From Corythucha ciliata (lineage: Eukaryota; Arthropoda; Insecta; Hemiptera; Tingidae): 64,000 nucleotides of DNA. Position 1 is the first letter of the stretch, and each line of letters opens with the position of its first letter. The notes beneath the pieces are model-generated. The model was not told the DNA's origin. It made no database searches and saw only the letters and a list, made by a program, of their open reading frames with translations. Of the stretch, positions 45,001 through 57,265 are shown in pieces. The stretch lies in the NCBI GenBank assembly GCA_038030265.1, contig CM075939.1, positions 29,679,253 through 29,743,252 on the forward strand, written 5' to 3'. A program made the translations under genes and the position numbers.

Positions 45001-45370
45001 AATCTACAGAATACAGTGATTCGCGTGATAGGTCTCTTCAACTCACGCAAGTGTACTTACGCCCACGCTTGCGCTTCCCTTCATTTTTTTTCTTTTGCCC
45101 CTTTTTCCCGGGGTAGCACATTTTCCAAATATACTACGTTCCAAGTAATATGTCTTGAGTCAGGGGCACCATTGCAAATTAGGGAAAAATAGTCCCCCAT
45201 AGAAAACATTTACTCTAATAGCTGTGTTCGTTGCAACTAAATATCTGACTGGATTGTTATCCAGTCAGCGGAGCTGTTTTTGTCGTGATTACATTTGTTG
45301 ATACAACGGAAGTAAATACATTGCTACATTTGTTCGAGTTACTGTTAGTGAGAATTGGCGATACATTCAT
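42010..45370. other. Featureless ~3.4 kb with microsatellites
   Basis: Simple repeats occur: taat/aat at 42145-42200, an A run near 43820-43839, and (caaa)n at 44170-44197. The open frames (73-113 aa) show no family resemblance and no splice-consistent neighbours. Confidence 0.3.
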
Positions 45371-45373
45371 GCT

Positions 45374-45991
45374 ATGGTTCAGCCGGCCAACTATCGAACC
45401 TTTACAGAAAATGTAACAATTTACTTTTGTAAGCTCAACCCCATCCGTTTAAAGGAAGAAATGATTTCAATCGATTCATTACATCTATTCCGACATTATT
45501 TCCTATCGTACACCATTGTTAACCGGTCCCCCTATGACTCACCAACAACCCCTCCATTTTGGATAGCAGTGGCTCGTATTCCGGGCATTTACGAATTCTC
45601 GAAAGATGGGGGTGGAACTAGGCCCCACCCAGAAGGCATGATAATTGACTTTGAGGACTTAAATATAGCATCAAAATTGCAGGTTTCGAGGAATATGTCT
45701 AGCAGCCAAATTGGAAGTATTTTGTGGCAAAAGCTTTTCGACCCACTCATCATCCGATTTGGACCGGGTCTCGGGAGGCTCTTCAAATCTGACGATCCGA
45801 GAAAATACTTCCTACCCGGAATACTTCCTATGCGGAAAACTGGAAGTCCAAATAAAAGGAGAGTCCACCCCATTCAAAAAACAGGGGGAAGGTGTCCTTT
45901 CCCCTTTCGTTATCGTGGCCCAGATGAAGCATTTTTGAAAAAAATAGTTATTATGCTTCATCCAACAAAGCCCCCCTTCCTGAGGTGTTGA
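45374..45991 (+). CDS. 205-aa open frame, unknown, doubtful
   Basis: An uninterrupted frame opens with ATG at 45374 and ends at 45991. Length is its only support. It is longer than neighbouring chance frames in AT-rich DNA, but composition is ordinary and I see no domain, signal peptide or conserved motif. Early residues are hydrophobic/aromatic-rich, and the later part is Pro/Arg/Gly-rich. A 91-aa frame (45985-46260) overlaps its end in another frame. It could be a decayed repeat ORF or chance. Confidence 0.2.
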   Translation: MVQPANYRTFTENVTIYFCKLNPIRLKEEMISIDSLHLFRHYFLSYTIVNRSPYDSPTTPPFWIAVARIPGIYEFSKDGGGTRPHPEGMIIDFEDLNIASKLQVSRNMSSSQIGSILWQKLFDPLIIRFGPGLGRLFKSDDPRKYFLPGILPMRKTGSPNKRRVHPIQKTGGRCPFPFRYRGPDEAFLKKIVIMLHPTKPPFLRC

Positions 45992-46369
45992 CGGCGCGCG
46001 GGGGGATCTACCATTTTTCGGTTTCGGACGCGAATTTTGATCGGAGCGTAAATCTAAAAAGCGTTTTGGAATCAGTGGTTAATTCTACATCTGGGATGTA
46101 CATGCTTTTTTCAAATTTGTACAAAATGCCAAATTTGGGCTACGGGATCTTGGGTTGGGCGATGAATCTTGAAAAAAGGTTAACAATGCGAATTTTATAC
46201 CAAGCACCCAAGTACAATTCATTTTTCAACATGAAAATCGGACCTTTTTTGGAGGCGTGAGAAGTGCCCCCGTTTTGATGTTTCCCTCTTACTTGCACAC
46301 GTATCATCCCCTTTCTCCTTAACAGCCCCGCATAAACAAGTTTCAGGGGATAATCAGCAGAGAAATCGT

Positions 46370-46560
46370 AAATTTCATTGGGGAATTAATAAGATTGAAG
46401 TTTTAGATCTATAAAACCACGAATTTGTAAGTTTCAGAAGATAAGTAGCCCGAATGCAAGTTCGAGATGTAATAGTCACAACATTTCCGGTTATGGACTT
46501 TGGAGGGTAATCAGCTGAATGATAGCGAGTTAGAAATTGCAGGAGTAAATAAGGGCAAAT
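46370..46560 (+). repeat. Minisatellite family B fragment
   Basis: Units with gaaatcgtaaatttc, cacgaatttgtaagtttcag and gcccgaatgcaagttcg at ~30-bp spacing. Strongly degenerate. Confidence 0.45.
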
Positions 46561-47110
46561 ATCCGCATTAGGCTTCGGTTACTATGCATGCGATTTCTGA
46601 CGAAAATTTGTTCTGACGAGTTTGCCCCCCGTACGTATTCTGACGAGGATTTCTCTCCCATATAGTAACCATTTTCATTGAAAAGCAGATGTTTTTTTGT
46701 TTAAGCGAATTCGTCAGAGCTCGTCAGAACACATTTTCGCCAGAAATCGCATGCTTAGTAACCCTAGCCATAGCCACATCAAGGACTTAGGGCATTAATG
46801 GTGTCCCGAGCAGAACATAACCTTTGTTATGGGCATAGTAACAGCAGTACTTGTGACGATAAGTATTACTCGCAGACCAGATGCAGGCAGACCGGGTTTT
46901 AACGTGCGAGCTTTAGAGAGCCTTTAGTTTGAAATGATGAGGAGTACCTACCTATTTGAAACCGCGGCCCCCACGAGACCAACCTCAAGTTTGCCAGGGC
47001 CTTTACTGAAATTGGCACTCCGTGGTCCCAGTTTTGCTTCCAAATACTGGATCCTTCGGCCACAGACTGGTCACGTGTCGGCATTGGGAAACCCTCTGCC
47101 TACCCTAAAT
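46561..47110. other. No gene seen; small inverted repeat
   Basis: An inverted pair (gcatgcgatttctg near 46586 and its inverse near 46741) brackets cgtcagaac / ttctgacgag motifs in both orientations, suggesting a small foldback element of ~170 bp. Nothing else was seen. Confidence 0.4.
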
Positions 47111-47116
47111 TCGAGA

Positions 47117-47387
47117 CTAAAGTACGCGACACGAAATAAGGCGGGTGTGACTCATCGACTAAAAAACCAACGTTGCGCATTATAGTCCCAAAGATGCGAT
47201 GAAAAGCTTAGGTCTACACCCATAGCTGGCAACGTTGCGCTCCCATCGTTGTCACTTTGGAGAGCTGTGAGCCGGTGAGCGTTCGTAAAACCCCACCCCA
47301 CATCACCACCCACAACGCACGGAGTGGCAACAGGGCATGGGAGGGCGGATGAGCCACACCCGCCTTATTTCGTGTCGCGCACTTTAG
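47117..47387. repeat. 41-bp inverted pair around ~190 bp
   Basis: 47117-47157 and 47346-47386 are inverse copies with two mismatches (ctaaagtacgcgacacg... ). The right arm ends exactly where the next MITE begins. Confidence 0.85.
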
Positions 47388-47526
47388 GGCCCGTATTCAG
47401 AAACAAACCTTAACCCTTACGTCTCCTTTAAGCGCTTCAAAACAGATGACATATTTTTATAAACCATCACATTTTTCAACACCTGTAGTTAAGGCTTTGT
47501 AAAGGTAGGTTTCTGAATACGGCCCT
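47386..47526. mobile_element. 141-bp MITE, GTATTCAGAAAC ends
   Basis: Ends AGGGCCCGTATTCAGAAAC (left) and the inverse GTTTCTGAATACGGCCCT (right) match with one extra base. Internal ccttaa / ttaaggct extend the similarity. No coding capacity. Confidence 0.8.
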
Positions 47527-47529
47527 AGG

Positions 47530-48065
47530 TCGATCTCAGATTGCGCCGGATCCTGCAACCACAGTGGGTGTCGCCACGATAAAATGTGTGATTGATCCAC
47601 CGTGCGGAGCCCTCATTGGCAGGCAATCGCGAACACGTACCCGATGCAAGCCACCTGTTACCTCGTAGAGGACGAGGGTCGCCTAAGTCGGAGCTAGGCT
47701 AGACACAATAGGGCCCCCACTCTCGTCCGTGTTACACAGGGCCGGATCATAGGGAGGAACTACCGGGGCTATAGCCCTGGGCGGCCAAATTTGAGAAATA
47801 TTTTTTGGCCAGGGAGGGGGATTAAGACAAATTGAACCAGAAGAGATGAACAGAGAAAGAAAGAAATGTTTTTTTTTCTCTCTCTCTCCTCTTTTTCCCT
47901 CATTTCATACTTCGTGCCCGTACTAAGAGGGCTCCTCCACGCACCGCCAGGAACACTCACACGAAGCCGCCGCAGCCACAGTGAGTTATGCAATAGCTGG
48001 ATCAGTGGCGAATCTCCACCTATCTGGGCCCAGAGTGGACATCTCTACGAGCCCCCTGATCATCT
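47530..48065. other. No gene seen
   Basis: Contains gccggatcatagggagg and a ggggctatagccct palindrome near 47770, reminiscent of a transposon end, and a CT run at 47873-47893. No coding evidence. Confidence 0.35.
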
Positions 48066-48069
48066 TTTG

Positions 48070-48545
48070 TCCTTTGTTTGGCATAATTGCCAAATTCAAG
48101 GATTTGGTTCTTCCAAAAAATAGAATTTCGTGGTTTGGCACTTTTTAAGGAACTAATTTCGCGATTCAAAAAACAATTTTATGCCTGTATCTCTTTCAAC
48201 CCAAGTATGGCGAGGTTTACTTGATCGCTTAACGACCGCCTTTTCTCAATTTTAGCAGCGAAACTTGAGCTTTTCCCTAATTTCAGCCTTGAATTAGAAT
48301 TTTAGCGGATAGTTGACGCTTTTTCCCAATTTTTTCGGCGTATGAGCGACTTTTCCAATTTTTAAATACGGCTTAGCGTTTTTCTCAACTTAAGTCGCGG
48401 ATTGGCTGGCACTACACACTAGTGTTTTTTCTCAATTTCGGCCTGGAAGATGGATCACAAACCACGAATTAACGCATTTTCTCAATTTTAGCCACGAATG
48501 AGCGCTTTTAATCAATTTTAGCTGGGAATATTGGAGTTTTCAAAA
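48070..48545 (+). repeat. Minisatellite C (reversed) joined to A (forward)
   Basis: 48070-48215 has reversed family C units (ttggttcttccaaaaa, gtttggcactttttaagg). From 48236 the sequence is forward family A (cttttctcaattttagcag, gaattagaattttagcgg, gagcgacttttccaattt). The near-direct join of two families recalls the B-A join at 14085-14165. Confidence 0.65.
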
Positions 48546-48789
48546 CGTTTAGCCGCGTAGGCGTAAGCCTGCAGAACAGCGAAAAATGAGCGTGGTTCTC
48601 AATTTCAGACGTAGACTTGCCTGTAAGCTTGTTCGGAGAAAAAAACTGCGCACGTGGGACTCGATAGGCTATTGCCGACGATCCCTTATGGGGGCGTTTT
48701 TGGCTGGGGATGGTTAAAATGGTCCTGAATATCACTCACTTAAGCCCTCCGGCGGGTTGAGTAAAAAATTTCCAAAAATTTAAAATTGC

Positions 48790-48845
48790 ACGGAATCGCG
48801 TATCTTTAGGGTTTTCGACCCTGGGAATCCAACAATCGAATAAAC
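48790..48845. repeat. Short repeat shared with the gypsy-nested insert
   Basis: cggaatcgcgtatcttt, gggttttcgacc and ccaacaatcgaataaa match 36832-36875 with few changes. Confidence 0.8.
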
Positions 48846-48849
48846 TAGC

Positions 48850-50670
48850 CGTTCAGACGAAGCGTTTAAGCGGCTACACCTCCAATGCCGCCATTTTGGC
48901 CAGCCCCTATCCTGACAGAATGGCTCCTGGCGTCAACCTTGACACTCTCAATGACTCAGAAGTAGCACTGAGGTTTATTTCTCTTCAATGTTTATTTCTA
49001 TTTTGATTTTACTTTATTTCATGTTGATATTTTTTAATATGCAATTTAGCATGCAAAAGGAGAGCCATTTTTCAGGGTTTTTAATTCCTAATATTCAAAG
49101 CGTCTCTTCCATGTATGTAGAAATTCAATAGGCCGTCACTGGTAAGCCAATAAATTCAGCTTTTAAAAAATAGGTACTCTTTTTTTCTTTTAAAATAGCT
49201 TCTCATTTCTAGGTGACTGAATCAACTGGTGTTCCGAACTGGGTGTGAGTGAGAAAAAGCTCTCGAGCTCTGATGACTCTTCCAAAATCTTATTTTTAAC
49301 CTATTTGCACGGGCAATAATCACATTATACACATGTTTAGTTTAAGTGGTTTGGAACACAAACGTCGAGATTTGAGAAAGAAGAAAACTCTTTAGGTATT
49401 TAATAAAATGGGCTGCCGAACTACGTTGCTTTCAGACACATCTGAACAAAGACAAGAAATCAGCAGCATTGCCGGGAAAATTGCAGTATTTCATTTATGC
49501 TGCCATTCGCTACTTCCCCCATTAGCCCCTATCCCATAGAGTTGAATAAGATTTTTAAACAAATTAAATGAAATTTAGGGCGTGATGTAAATTTCAATTG
49601 CAAGTAACTCCCCTAACAAGAACCCCTGTCCCCCTCCCGTAAACCATAACTCACCCAACCCCATTCCGTTCACCGTGATGTGATGTACCTGTACATTCAT
49701 TCTTTCCGTCAAACTGCCAGGACTGTGCCAAAAACTGGATGTAACATTTGTTTCAAGTTTTTTTTTTTTTACTTATTTCTGTTATAATTCCTTGATCTCG
49801 CTCATACTTATCATTGCTGATTTTGGGTGGCATTAAACTAAACACATTTTTCCGAAAACACAATTTTGTAAGCTTAATTTAGCGATATTCATGTGTGAGC
49901 ATTTTTCACCAATGAATCGTACTTAAATGGAGGAAGCCACCTAGCTCCTGCCACTATATGTAATTGGAATGCAGAAGATCAATGGAGGGTGGTAACTTGG
50001 TAAGTCCGACTGTATTTTAAGAAGCACATACACGATATTATACCTCTTGCTGCCCATTGTTCTGTTCAATTAGCGTGTTGGCGGCGGTACGGTATAGGGA
50101 ATAAAGGACTTGCAAAAAAATGAATTTATAGAAGAAAGGAGAATCGTCATACGCCACTGCCCCACTGGGTATGGAATAATTTACTTTTTGCTAGTCCTAC
50201 GCGCCTGTAACAGTTGAGAACCAATATAAAGGCTAGAAGAAGGGATGGCAATTATAAAGATAGGATAGACATTTCTACGACTATTGGCGATTGTAGCTAT
50301 CACAAGCGGCACTAGTGTCGTGAGATAATGGAACCGTTACTCCCCACATTTGATATTTGAGAGATTTCGCAACCATTCCCGTAAACGCTAAAGGTAATTT
50401 TTGTGTACGCCTTGCTAAGGGTAGTAAACATTTCGTTGGGTGAAATCAGATTGAAATGTGAATAGCGTTAAAGTTAGCGTTAGCGGAGCTGTTTGCGAAA
50501 TCTCTCTATTTTAAGTGAATGGTTGAACAAGTTTTGTGTTTTTTAAGGTGTTTTTTCGTGGTCAACGTTCGTAACATATCGGGGAAAAAGAAGTCAGTTG
50601 GTCTGAAGTGACGAGAACTGACGAACATGGTTTCTGATACATTTATACTCAAACGTCAAGCTAAGGCATT
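48850..50670. other. No gene; weak dispersed repeat
   Basis: 49570-49740 resembles the loop of the 13227-13634 hairpin (caattgcaagtaactccc, taacaagaa). The remainder is AT-rich without recognised features. Confidence 0.35.
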
Positions 50671-50672
50671 AT

Positions 50673-50901
50673 AAAACACGAGTACTGCAACACGCAAATC
50701 GGCGCCATACTTGGTCCCTCATATGATTATAATTATCACCTGATCTCATTGACAAGTAGGATATTTTTATTTATTTCGACCGCGTTCCGCGTTTGTTTGC
50801 TTTTACGATGACAATTTTTTCATTCATGATATTGTGTTTACCCTAACGACTGAGGGACCAAATATGGCGCTGGCATCCGTATTGCAGTACCTGTGTTTTA
50901 A
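50673..50901. repeat. Inverted repeat, ~49-bp arms
   Basis: 50673-50721 and 50851-50901 are inverse copies at roughly 80-85% (aaaacacgagtactgcaa ..., tttggtccctca). The loop is ~130 bp. Probably a decayed MITE. Confidence 0.7.
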
Positions 50902-50904
50902 AGG

Positions 50905-53425
50905 TTTTCTGGTCAAGCAAGCTCCCAAGCCTTTCGGCGGTCGACTTTCTCCCAGCACTGGGCTAATTGATAACTGACGCCGTTGAACCCTCAATTTTTG
51001 GGAAACGATGAAATGACAATGTTGTGTTTCGGTTACGACGGGAAGAGCAACCGAAGACGCAACAGTTTTCTCTGGATTCACCCTTGAGAGACATCATCCC
51101 ACGAGCGCCTTATCATTTCTTTATTGGTATTCGCCAGCTCACCGTTTCGTTTTAGTGCTCAGAGAACGGCACGGGTTCAGCAAAATGATCGAAAACGTTT
51201 TTAAATCGATGTTTTCGAGTTTTCTTCCCCCCAACAAATAGCCGACAGTGAAAGTTTCTCTTTACCGGTGTACCACGTGGCCGCATAACCGTCTTGTTTT
51301 CTTGATTCGGCGTTGCCAAAGGTACAACATCGGTGCCTCCTCGTCACCGTCGGATTATTTAGCCATAGTTCACAGTAAAAAAGTGTCACTGACCAACACA
51401 TCAGCTCCGCTGAACGCAGAAAACCTTTGTTGTGGTTTGTTGTCAAACAACGACAACTACAAATCACAGGGAGTACCGGACTCAATGTTTCTCTGAAACG
51501 CCGCCAGATATCGTATCCCTTATCCCCCAATCGCCAATATATTGTAGGAATATTTTTCTTAACCCAGCTCCCATAACCAGGAAGGGTTCTTACAGTGACT
51601 CGACACGTGTTTTTCGTTATAGCATGATCCCTTCTGTATAACTCGATAATGTTCAACCTTACAACTCAAAGAGATGGCAAAAAAAAAAAAAAAAAAAAAT
51701 CTGCAACTGCAGCTGTCCACCAATTGGTTCACGAAAAGGCAACATCCAAATCACTCTATCCGTCCAAATAGCTTCATGGTCGATTCCTCCTTCATCCTTG
51801 AAAGTGTTCTGAAAGTGTACGACGGAAGTGTGGGAAAACTAAATGATTCAAGTTCACAATGCAGACACTCCCCTCGAGTCTCCACAGACTATAGCTGTCT
51901 AATTTTTTTTAAAAAATGACCCTCATTTGTCAAAATATTTAAGAGAAATAAATAAACTACGATAAATTAATTGAAGATAATCCAATTAAAAATAAAGCCA
52001 CATGAAATTTATAGTATATTTAAAACGTTATCTTTTTAACAAAACGATAAACCCTATTAATCTTCTATACACATATATGGTAGAAAATGCGAAAAACTCC
52101 TATGGGCGACTAAAATACCTGAAGGACATTTCTACCGCCCAGGCACCAGTTTTATATAGGAAATCAATATCATTTGTGAAGTTGATCTGGATTATAATGC
52201 GTTCGTACAAGAAAAGCAAACGACATAAACAGTCTGGGTTGTGTGGCTCTGTATCCTCAGTGCATATACAAAAAAAAAAAAAATGAATGAAAGAAGAAAA
52301 AAAGTTAAAGAGACCCGTGTCGATAGATTATTATCAAGGTTATTATCAAGGTTCGCATGCTCTCGGGCGGTTATCAAAAGAAATCTTGCATGGGGGAAAA
52401 AAATAAAGTTCAACCGCTTAAGTGACGTCAAGGTGAAGACGCTTTCACGAATAAGGCAAGATGTGAAGCCGCCGTTAAAGCTTGAAGCCACGTTGATATC
52501 TTGGCTCACTTGGCTTAAGAGTTGATATAGCGTTACACAATCTTCTTCCAGCACAATTTGTTGTTGGTTTTTTTGGCTCATGCGTCGATCCTTTTTGATT
52601 TTTGTTCTGACACTTTTCTCTTTATCTGCTGTGCGTGGATGCGTCCAGGGAGAAGAGCTTTCCTTCTTTCTTTTACTCCTAATAGCCGTCACGCTTCTTT
52701 TCCCCGGACGACTTCAAATTCATGGACGAAAAACTCAATCGAATGCAAAGGCCACCAGGGTCGGCACGACTAGTGCTAGGGAATAACTAGACCGTTTCTA
52801 GCCCTCGCAGGGCCCCTAGACGAGAACTATCGAAGGGCCTCCTAAAGGCTGTTTATTCTATATGTCTGTTTATACGTACACGTATGTAGACTGAACTTGT
52901 AGGAACGTTACAATTTCAGGCAGATTGTAGTACCTATTCTATAGGCAAATCATATTTTCCCAGTAGTTCCAGCCTAAACTCTTTTTAGACAAAAAATCCG
53001 AAAGATGAATCGATCCACAATCTTTTTTTATTTAGTGCGATATCAGGGTATGTATACCACCCCTACTATCCGCCAACACCCATCGACCAGTGGCAGAAGT
53101 TTGTCCATACTCCAAAGCTGAATTATGATGGGGGCCAGAGTAGCGTACCGAGGTACGGGTTGAGATCTGGACCGCCCAAGGCAACCGTTTCAGAGGCGGC
53201 CTCCCAAAAAACTTAAATATGGAAAAAAATGTCAAATTTCAAGTTATGACCATTATTTGTACCAAAACCACCGAGGGCCCAAGTGGGCAATTTTTAGGGC
53301 CTCTTTTCCGGTCACGGCCACAACGGCTCCCCGAAGTCGTCCGGCGCTAGAAATGGGAAGTTTTACTTTGTCGTTGGTTTCGGACCACATTTGCTGACTT
53401 CCATGTGAGCTGTTTGGTTTCTGAA
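50905..53425. other. No supported gene in ~2.5 kb
   Basis: Longest frames (151 aa at 51201-51656 minus, 166 aa at 52192-52692 minus) show low-complexity or ordinary composition and no motif. A A20-type run is at 51680-51699. ttatcaaggttattatcaagg near 52330 is a two-copy short repeat. Confidence 0.3.
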
Positions 53426-53429
53426 ATTG

Positions 53430-54030
53430 AGGGAAACCCCTCATTTTGACGGAGAAATTAAGAAAAACATAAATTATTGCTATCTGAAGGCAGCTTTGCG
53501 AGTATAATTGCGGAAAAAGGCGCAATTTCACATTCTGCAACCCTAGTTCATTATTGAAATTGATAAAAGCACTAGCTCGTGCCTCCTGGAAGTAACTTCG
53601 CAGCTGAAATAGTGAAAACACGCTAATTAATACCAGTTTCTGTAGGTCGCTAAGAGAAGGCGCGCTAATGTGCCATTTTTGGGGGCAAGTATGCACATTA
53701 AAGTTCATAAAAAGTGCTAACTGGATAAAATCCAGAAGTACATCCTTTCTGGGGACATGGAAGTAAAAACGCCAAATTCATGGCCAAAATTTATCAAAAG
53801 GATTATTTCACGGATGAAATTAACAAAAAGCGCGAATTCGTGACTAAAATTGGGAGACAGCGCTCATTTACGTCTAAAATTCAGAAAAAGCGCCAGATTC
53901 TTGGCTAAAAATTGAGGACTAGTGATAATTCGAGGATATAATTTGAAAAAAACACAGTTCGCGGCTTCAATGGATAAAAAGCGCTAATTTGTACCTGTAG
54001 CTGAAATTGAGAAACCCCGGTAATTTAATG
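53430..54030 (-). repeat. Minisatellite family A, reversed block 2
   Basis: Reversed units such as gcgctcatttacgtctaaaat, gcgccagattcttggctaaaa and gcgctaatttg with tgagaaa / cagaaaaa halves at ~30-bp spacing. More degenerate than 23895-24745. Confidence 0.7.
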
Positions 54031-54092
54031 CTGCATAAATATTATATTCATTATCCATTTAAAGTCAAAGTTGGCGAACATACTAGTTCGAT

Positions 54093-54470
54093 ACGATATC
54101 GTTTCGACGATTTCGTCTGCAAGGGGCATTTGCCCTCAGTGACCAGTCAAACCGCAGAGAGGGAAAATAATTGACCGGATGATCATAGCCCTGAAACTAG
54201 TCTCATTCAAAAGGTTTTGTGGAGCTGATTACGAGTATGATCGTCTGCCTTGGGCATTTGCCTCTGTGGTTCGTCAAACCCACTAAATTTGGGAAAGTTT
54301 CATTAACCGGAAGAAAATAGTCCTGAAACTGGTCTTATTCGATAGGTTTTATGGATATGATTACAAATATGATCGTCTGCCGGCGGCGTTTGCCTGGAGG
54401 AGTTGCCCTCGGTGGCCAGTCAAAATCGGCAGACGAGAATAAAATATCATTTTCATGAATATATTCTTCC
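54093..54470. repeat. ~130-bp tandem satellite, about three copies
   Basis: Copies start near 54110, 54239 and 54371. Each contains cgtctgc, gcatttgcc (or gcgtttgcc), agtcaaa and gggaaa; the first two also share ccctgaaact, gtct and ttcgataggtttt-like segments before the next unit. The last copy is partial. Confidence 0.75.
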
Positions 54471-54610
54471 GGATAGATTCATGGCCTGAGTTTGCAAAAA
54501 TTGCCATTGCCATTTGACTGACCAGTAAAATTCTCTAAAATAACCCCAAAACCCTTTGGAATTCAAATGTGTTTTAAGGAAGATATTTAGGTTTTTTTCT
54601 TAAGTTTTTA

Positions 54611-54745
54611 AGAACTTCCTGAAGATTAAAATAAGACTTTGAAATCGAATATTGGTACAGAAATGGAGCCAAAATTTATGTGCGAAGTTTAGGCGCGGGT
54701 TGACTGGGAAGGGGTCGAGGAAATCCGCCTGAAACCCCACCTTAA
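54611..54745. repeat. One-arm relative of the TTAA MITE, copy 2
   Basis: Nearly the same as 41868-42005 (agaacttcctgaagatta, gacttgaaatcgaatattgg-like, ggaaggggtcgaggaaa, ending cttaa). Confidence 0.75.
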
Positions 54746-54749
54746 TAAG

Positions 54750-57125
54750 GTGTTAGTAAGGTGTGTAATGCTTTGCCTACACCTAACGAGGGAGGGCGTA
54801 GTCATGCCTTTTTGACTGCGGAGTGGTTGTTACTACAGGGCTGTTCAGTGTTCAGACGGGATGTGTGACTACTGACTACGTACGTACGAAGTCAGTTTCT
54901 ACCATCTAAATAGGACCTGTGTCCTCCAAAGTCCCCCCTCTCCTACTTCCAGGAGAAACTTAAAGGGATATAGATAAATATTTAACGCATAATTTATTCC
55001 AAGGAGTTTAAGGAGAAGAGGAGACAAGTTTCTGCAAGAATGATCAATCAAAACCACGTCGAAGCTGACAAAATACCTCATGAGATTTTCAATTTGTTCG
55101 GGGTTGGGAAACCGAAAATGTGTTTCCAAGTCTAGTGATGGAATTATTTTTAAAAATTATAATCGACTTTGCTAAAAATAAAAAATAACTGTTTTGCGGC
55201 GACGCGATGTAGGGAATTAAGGGTGTCAGTGTGTCTTGATATCTTCATAAATGAATAAAAAACTATACACTTATAAATTATTCGAAACACTTTAAAAGGG
55301 GAAGAGCGAGCTGCAAACCAAGTAAGGCCGGTCAATTGCTTGCTCTTGCGGTGCCCGGAATCCCACTTTCACCTTTTTTCCAAGTTGAAGTTGAGAAGGG
55401 TTCACTTCGTACCGTTTGTTTTCATTTCCGTTAACCCGATGCTTTCATACTTTACCGTACAGCCTGTTTTTTTTTTTTTTTTTTTTTTTTTTTTCTGCCA
55501 ACTTTTTAAAACAAGAATTTTTTGTTGCCCCAGGGTGAGTGGGAGACTGAGGAGAGCAAAAATCGGTATCTCGTCCGCGAGCCACTTTGATGAAAATAAG
55601 ATTGCGGGAGCTTCTCTTCCTCAACGTCCCGTGACCTCACACTCCCTCCCACTGTGCCGTGGAACTCACCAATCATCATTATTCATAGCGCGCAGGGAGA
55701 CGCTATTTCTTGACGAGTGTAAGGAGTAAAAAAACGGAAAACCTATCAGCGGCGTTTAGTGCCATACGATTATAAACTTTCATGAATGGGACCGCCGTCA
55801 AATAGACATTTCAGAGCCCTTTTCGTGGCAGTGCTTTGGGAAAATTGCAATTGGCTAAATGACCAATCTAAGTTCATGTTAATTGATATTATTAATTAAT
55901 TCTTGAAAACATGCGTTTGTGTCAATGAAATGGTCAACGGTGGTGGTTAAATTGAAATAAGATAGTAGGGGAAAAACTGCGGATGAAATAACTTCCTTCT
56001 CCACGAATAATTTACAAGGGGGAGTGACGCTAATTCCGTTGTTTTGCTATCAACTTGGCGCTACAAATACGCATTTGAACCTTTAGGATGACCCCCAGGA
56101 TCTTCACGAGGGGTTGTGTTTACGTTTGCAAAAGGAAAATCGGGAAGCCTCGTGAGGAGTCGGCGCTCTTCGGTTGGAGTCAATAAGGTGCAACGTCCCT
56201 CCTCACCACTAGACCCTTACCAATACACTTCTTATCTTCTCTCTTTCCATCATACCAAGGGCTCGTTTCCTCCTCTCCTTTTAACCCTTCTGTCACTTCT
56301 GTAACTGCGAACAGTGAGTGTGAGGAATTAATGCCTCCTTTCGCTCATAGTACGACCGCCTTAGCAAATCCCTCCTACTCCGATCCATTTCACCTGTCCT
56401 ATAAGACGATCCATGAGTATTTCACACATCAGTCCTTCTTTTTTTCCAGATTGTGTTGCATTCTTACTTAAAGCGTAAGGGGCTGCGACATGGCCCTTGT
56501 TTTCAAAATTTCCTGAAAAATTCGTTGATTTCAGAATTCATCATTAGTCATTACAAAAGTCTCAAAGCCAATCGTGAAAACACAAAAGACGGATTCACAC
56601 GTGTATCGTGCACGCTTCCCATCCGCCACCAGTTATACGTTCAGAAGGGTACGCAGGACTCTCCGTACCCTCATGCTCCCATAGGACTCTCCATATACCC
56701 CATGAATGTATGACTGGTGTCGGATCGGAAGCGTGCATGATAGATGTGATTTGGGCTTCATAAGTGTATAAAGCCGTCCATAAAATTGGTTCCTATCGTA
56801 ACGCAAGGAACTGTAGTTATTACTAGTGCGAATAACAACAACAGGAGTGGCATTGTGTCCGCCCCAGACTGCCCATCCGTGCAACGTCCTGCCTTAACGA
56901 AGCGACATTTATGTGGATGGGCACGATGCAAAACTGATCTCACTTGTTTCAAGATCGCGTCTCAAGTGTCACTGACAGGACCTACCAGATAATTATTACC
57001 ACGTATAGAAAATGCCTGATTGTCTGACGTCATGTAGTACGTTTCTTTATTTTTTGTCTTTAATGATCATAGACAACCTATAAAGTCAGGTAAACGCATA
57101 CGACGCCATTTCTGCGCTGACAACT
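54750..57125. other. No gene; T run and a diverged MITE
   Basis: A 28-base T run is at 55467-55494. 56591-56640 and 56703-56760 are diverged inverse arms of the 26296-26541 MITE family (gtgcacgcttccc, gatcggaagcgtgc). Other frames lack motifs. Confidence 0.4.
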
Positions 57126-57130
57126 GTTAA

Positions 57131-57265
57131 GGCCCGTTCACAAGCTCTATGTTTTCATTGTGTGGTGTCTATGCAACCTATCGAAATGCTTCATTTTTTG
57201 CTGGAATAAATTTGTTTGGTTGCATAGACTCCACAGAACGTAAACATAGAGCTTGTGAACGGGCC
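57131..57265. mobile_element. 135-bp MITE, GGCCCGTTCACAAGC ends
   Basis: Left ggcccgttcacaagctctat and its inverse at 57242-57265 form ~48-bp arms with a few mismatches, closing on an AT-rich loop. A partial relative is 27538-27640. Confidence 0.85.

Noticed and set aside
51201..51656. 151-aa minus frame as a gene
   Set aside because: No recognisable domain; frames of similar length exist on the other strand over the same DNA.
52192..52692. 166-aa minus frame as a gene
   Set aside because: Phe/Lys-rich composition over homopolymer runs and no motif or splice context.
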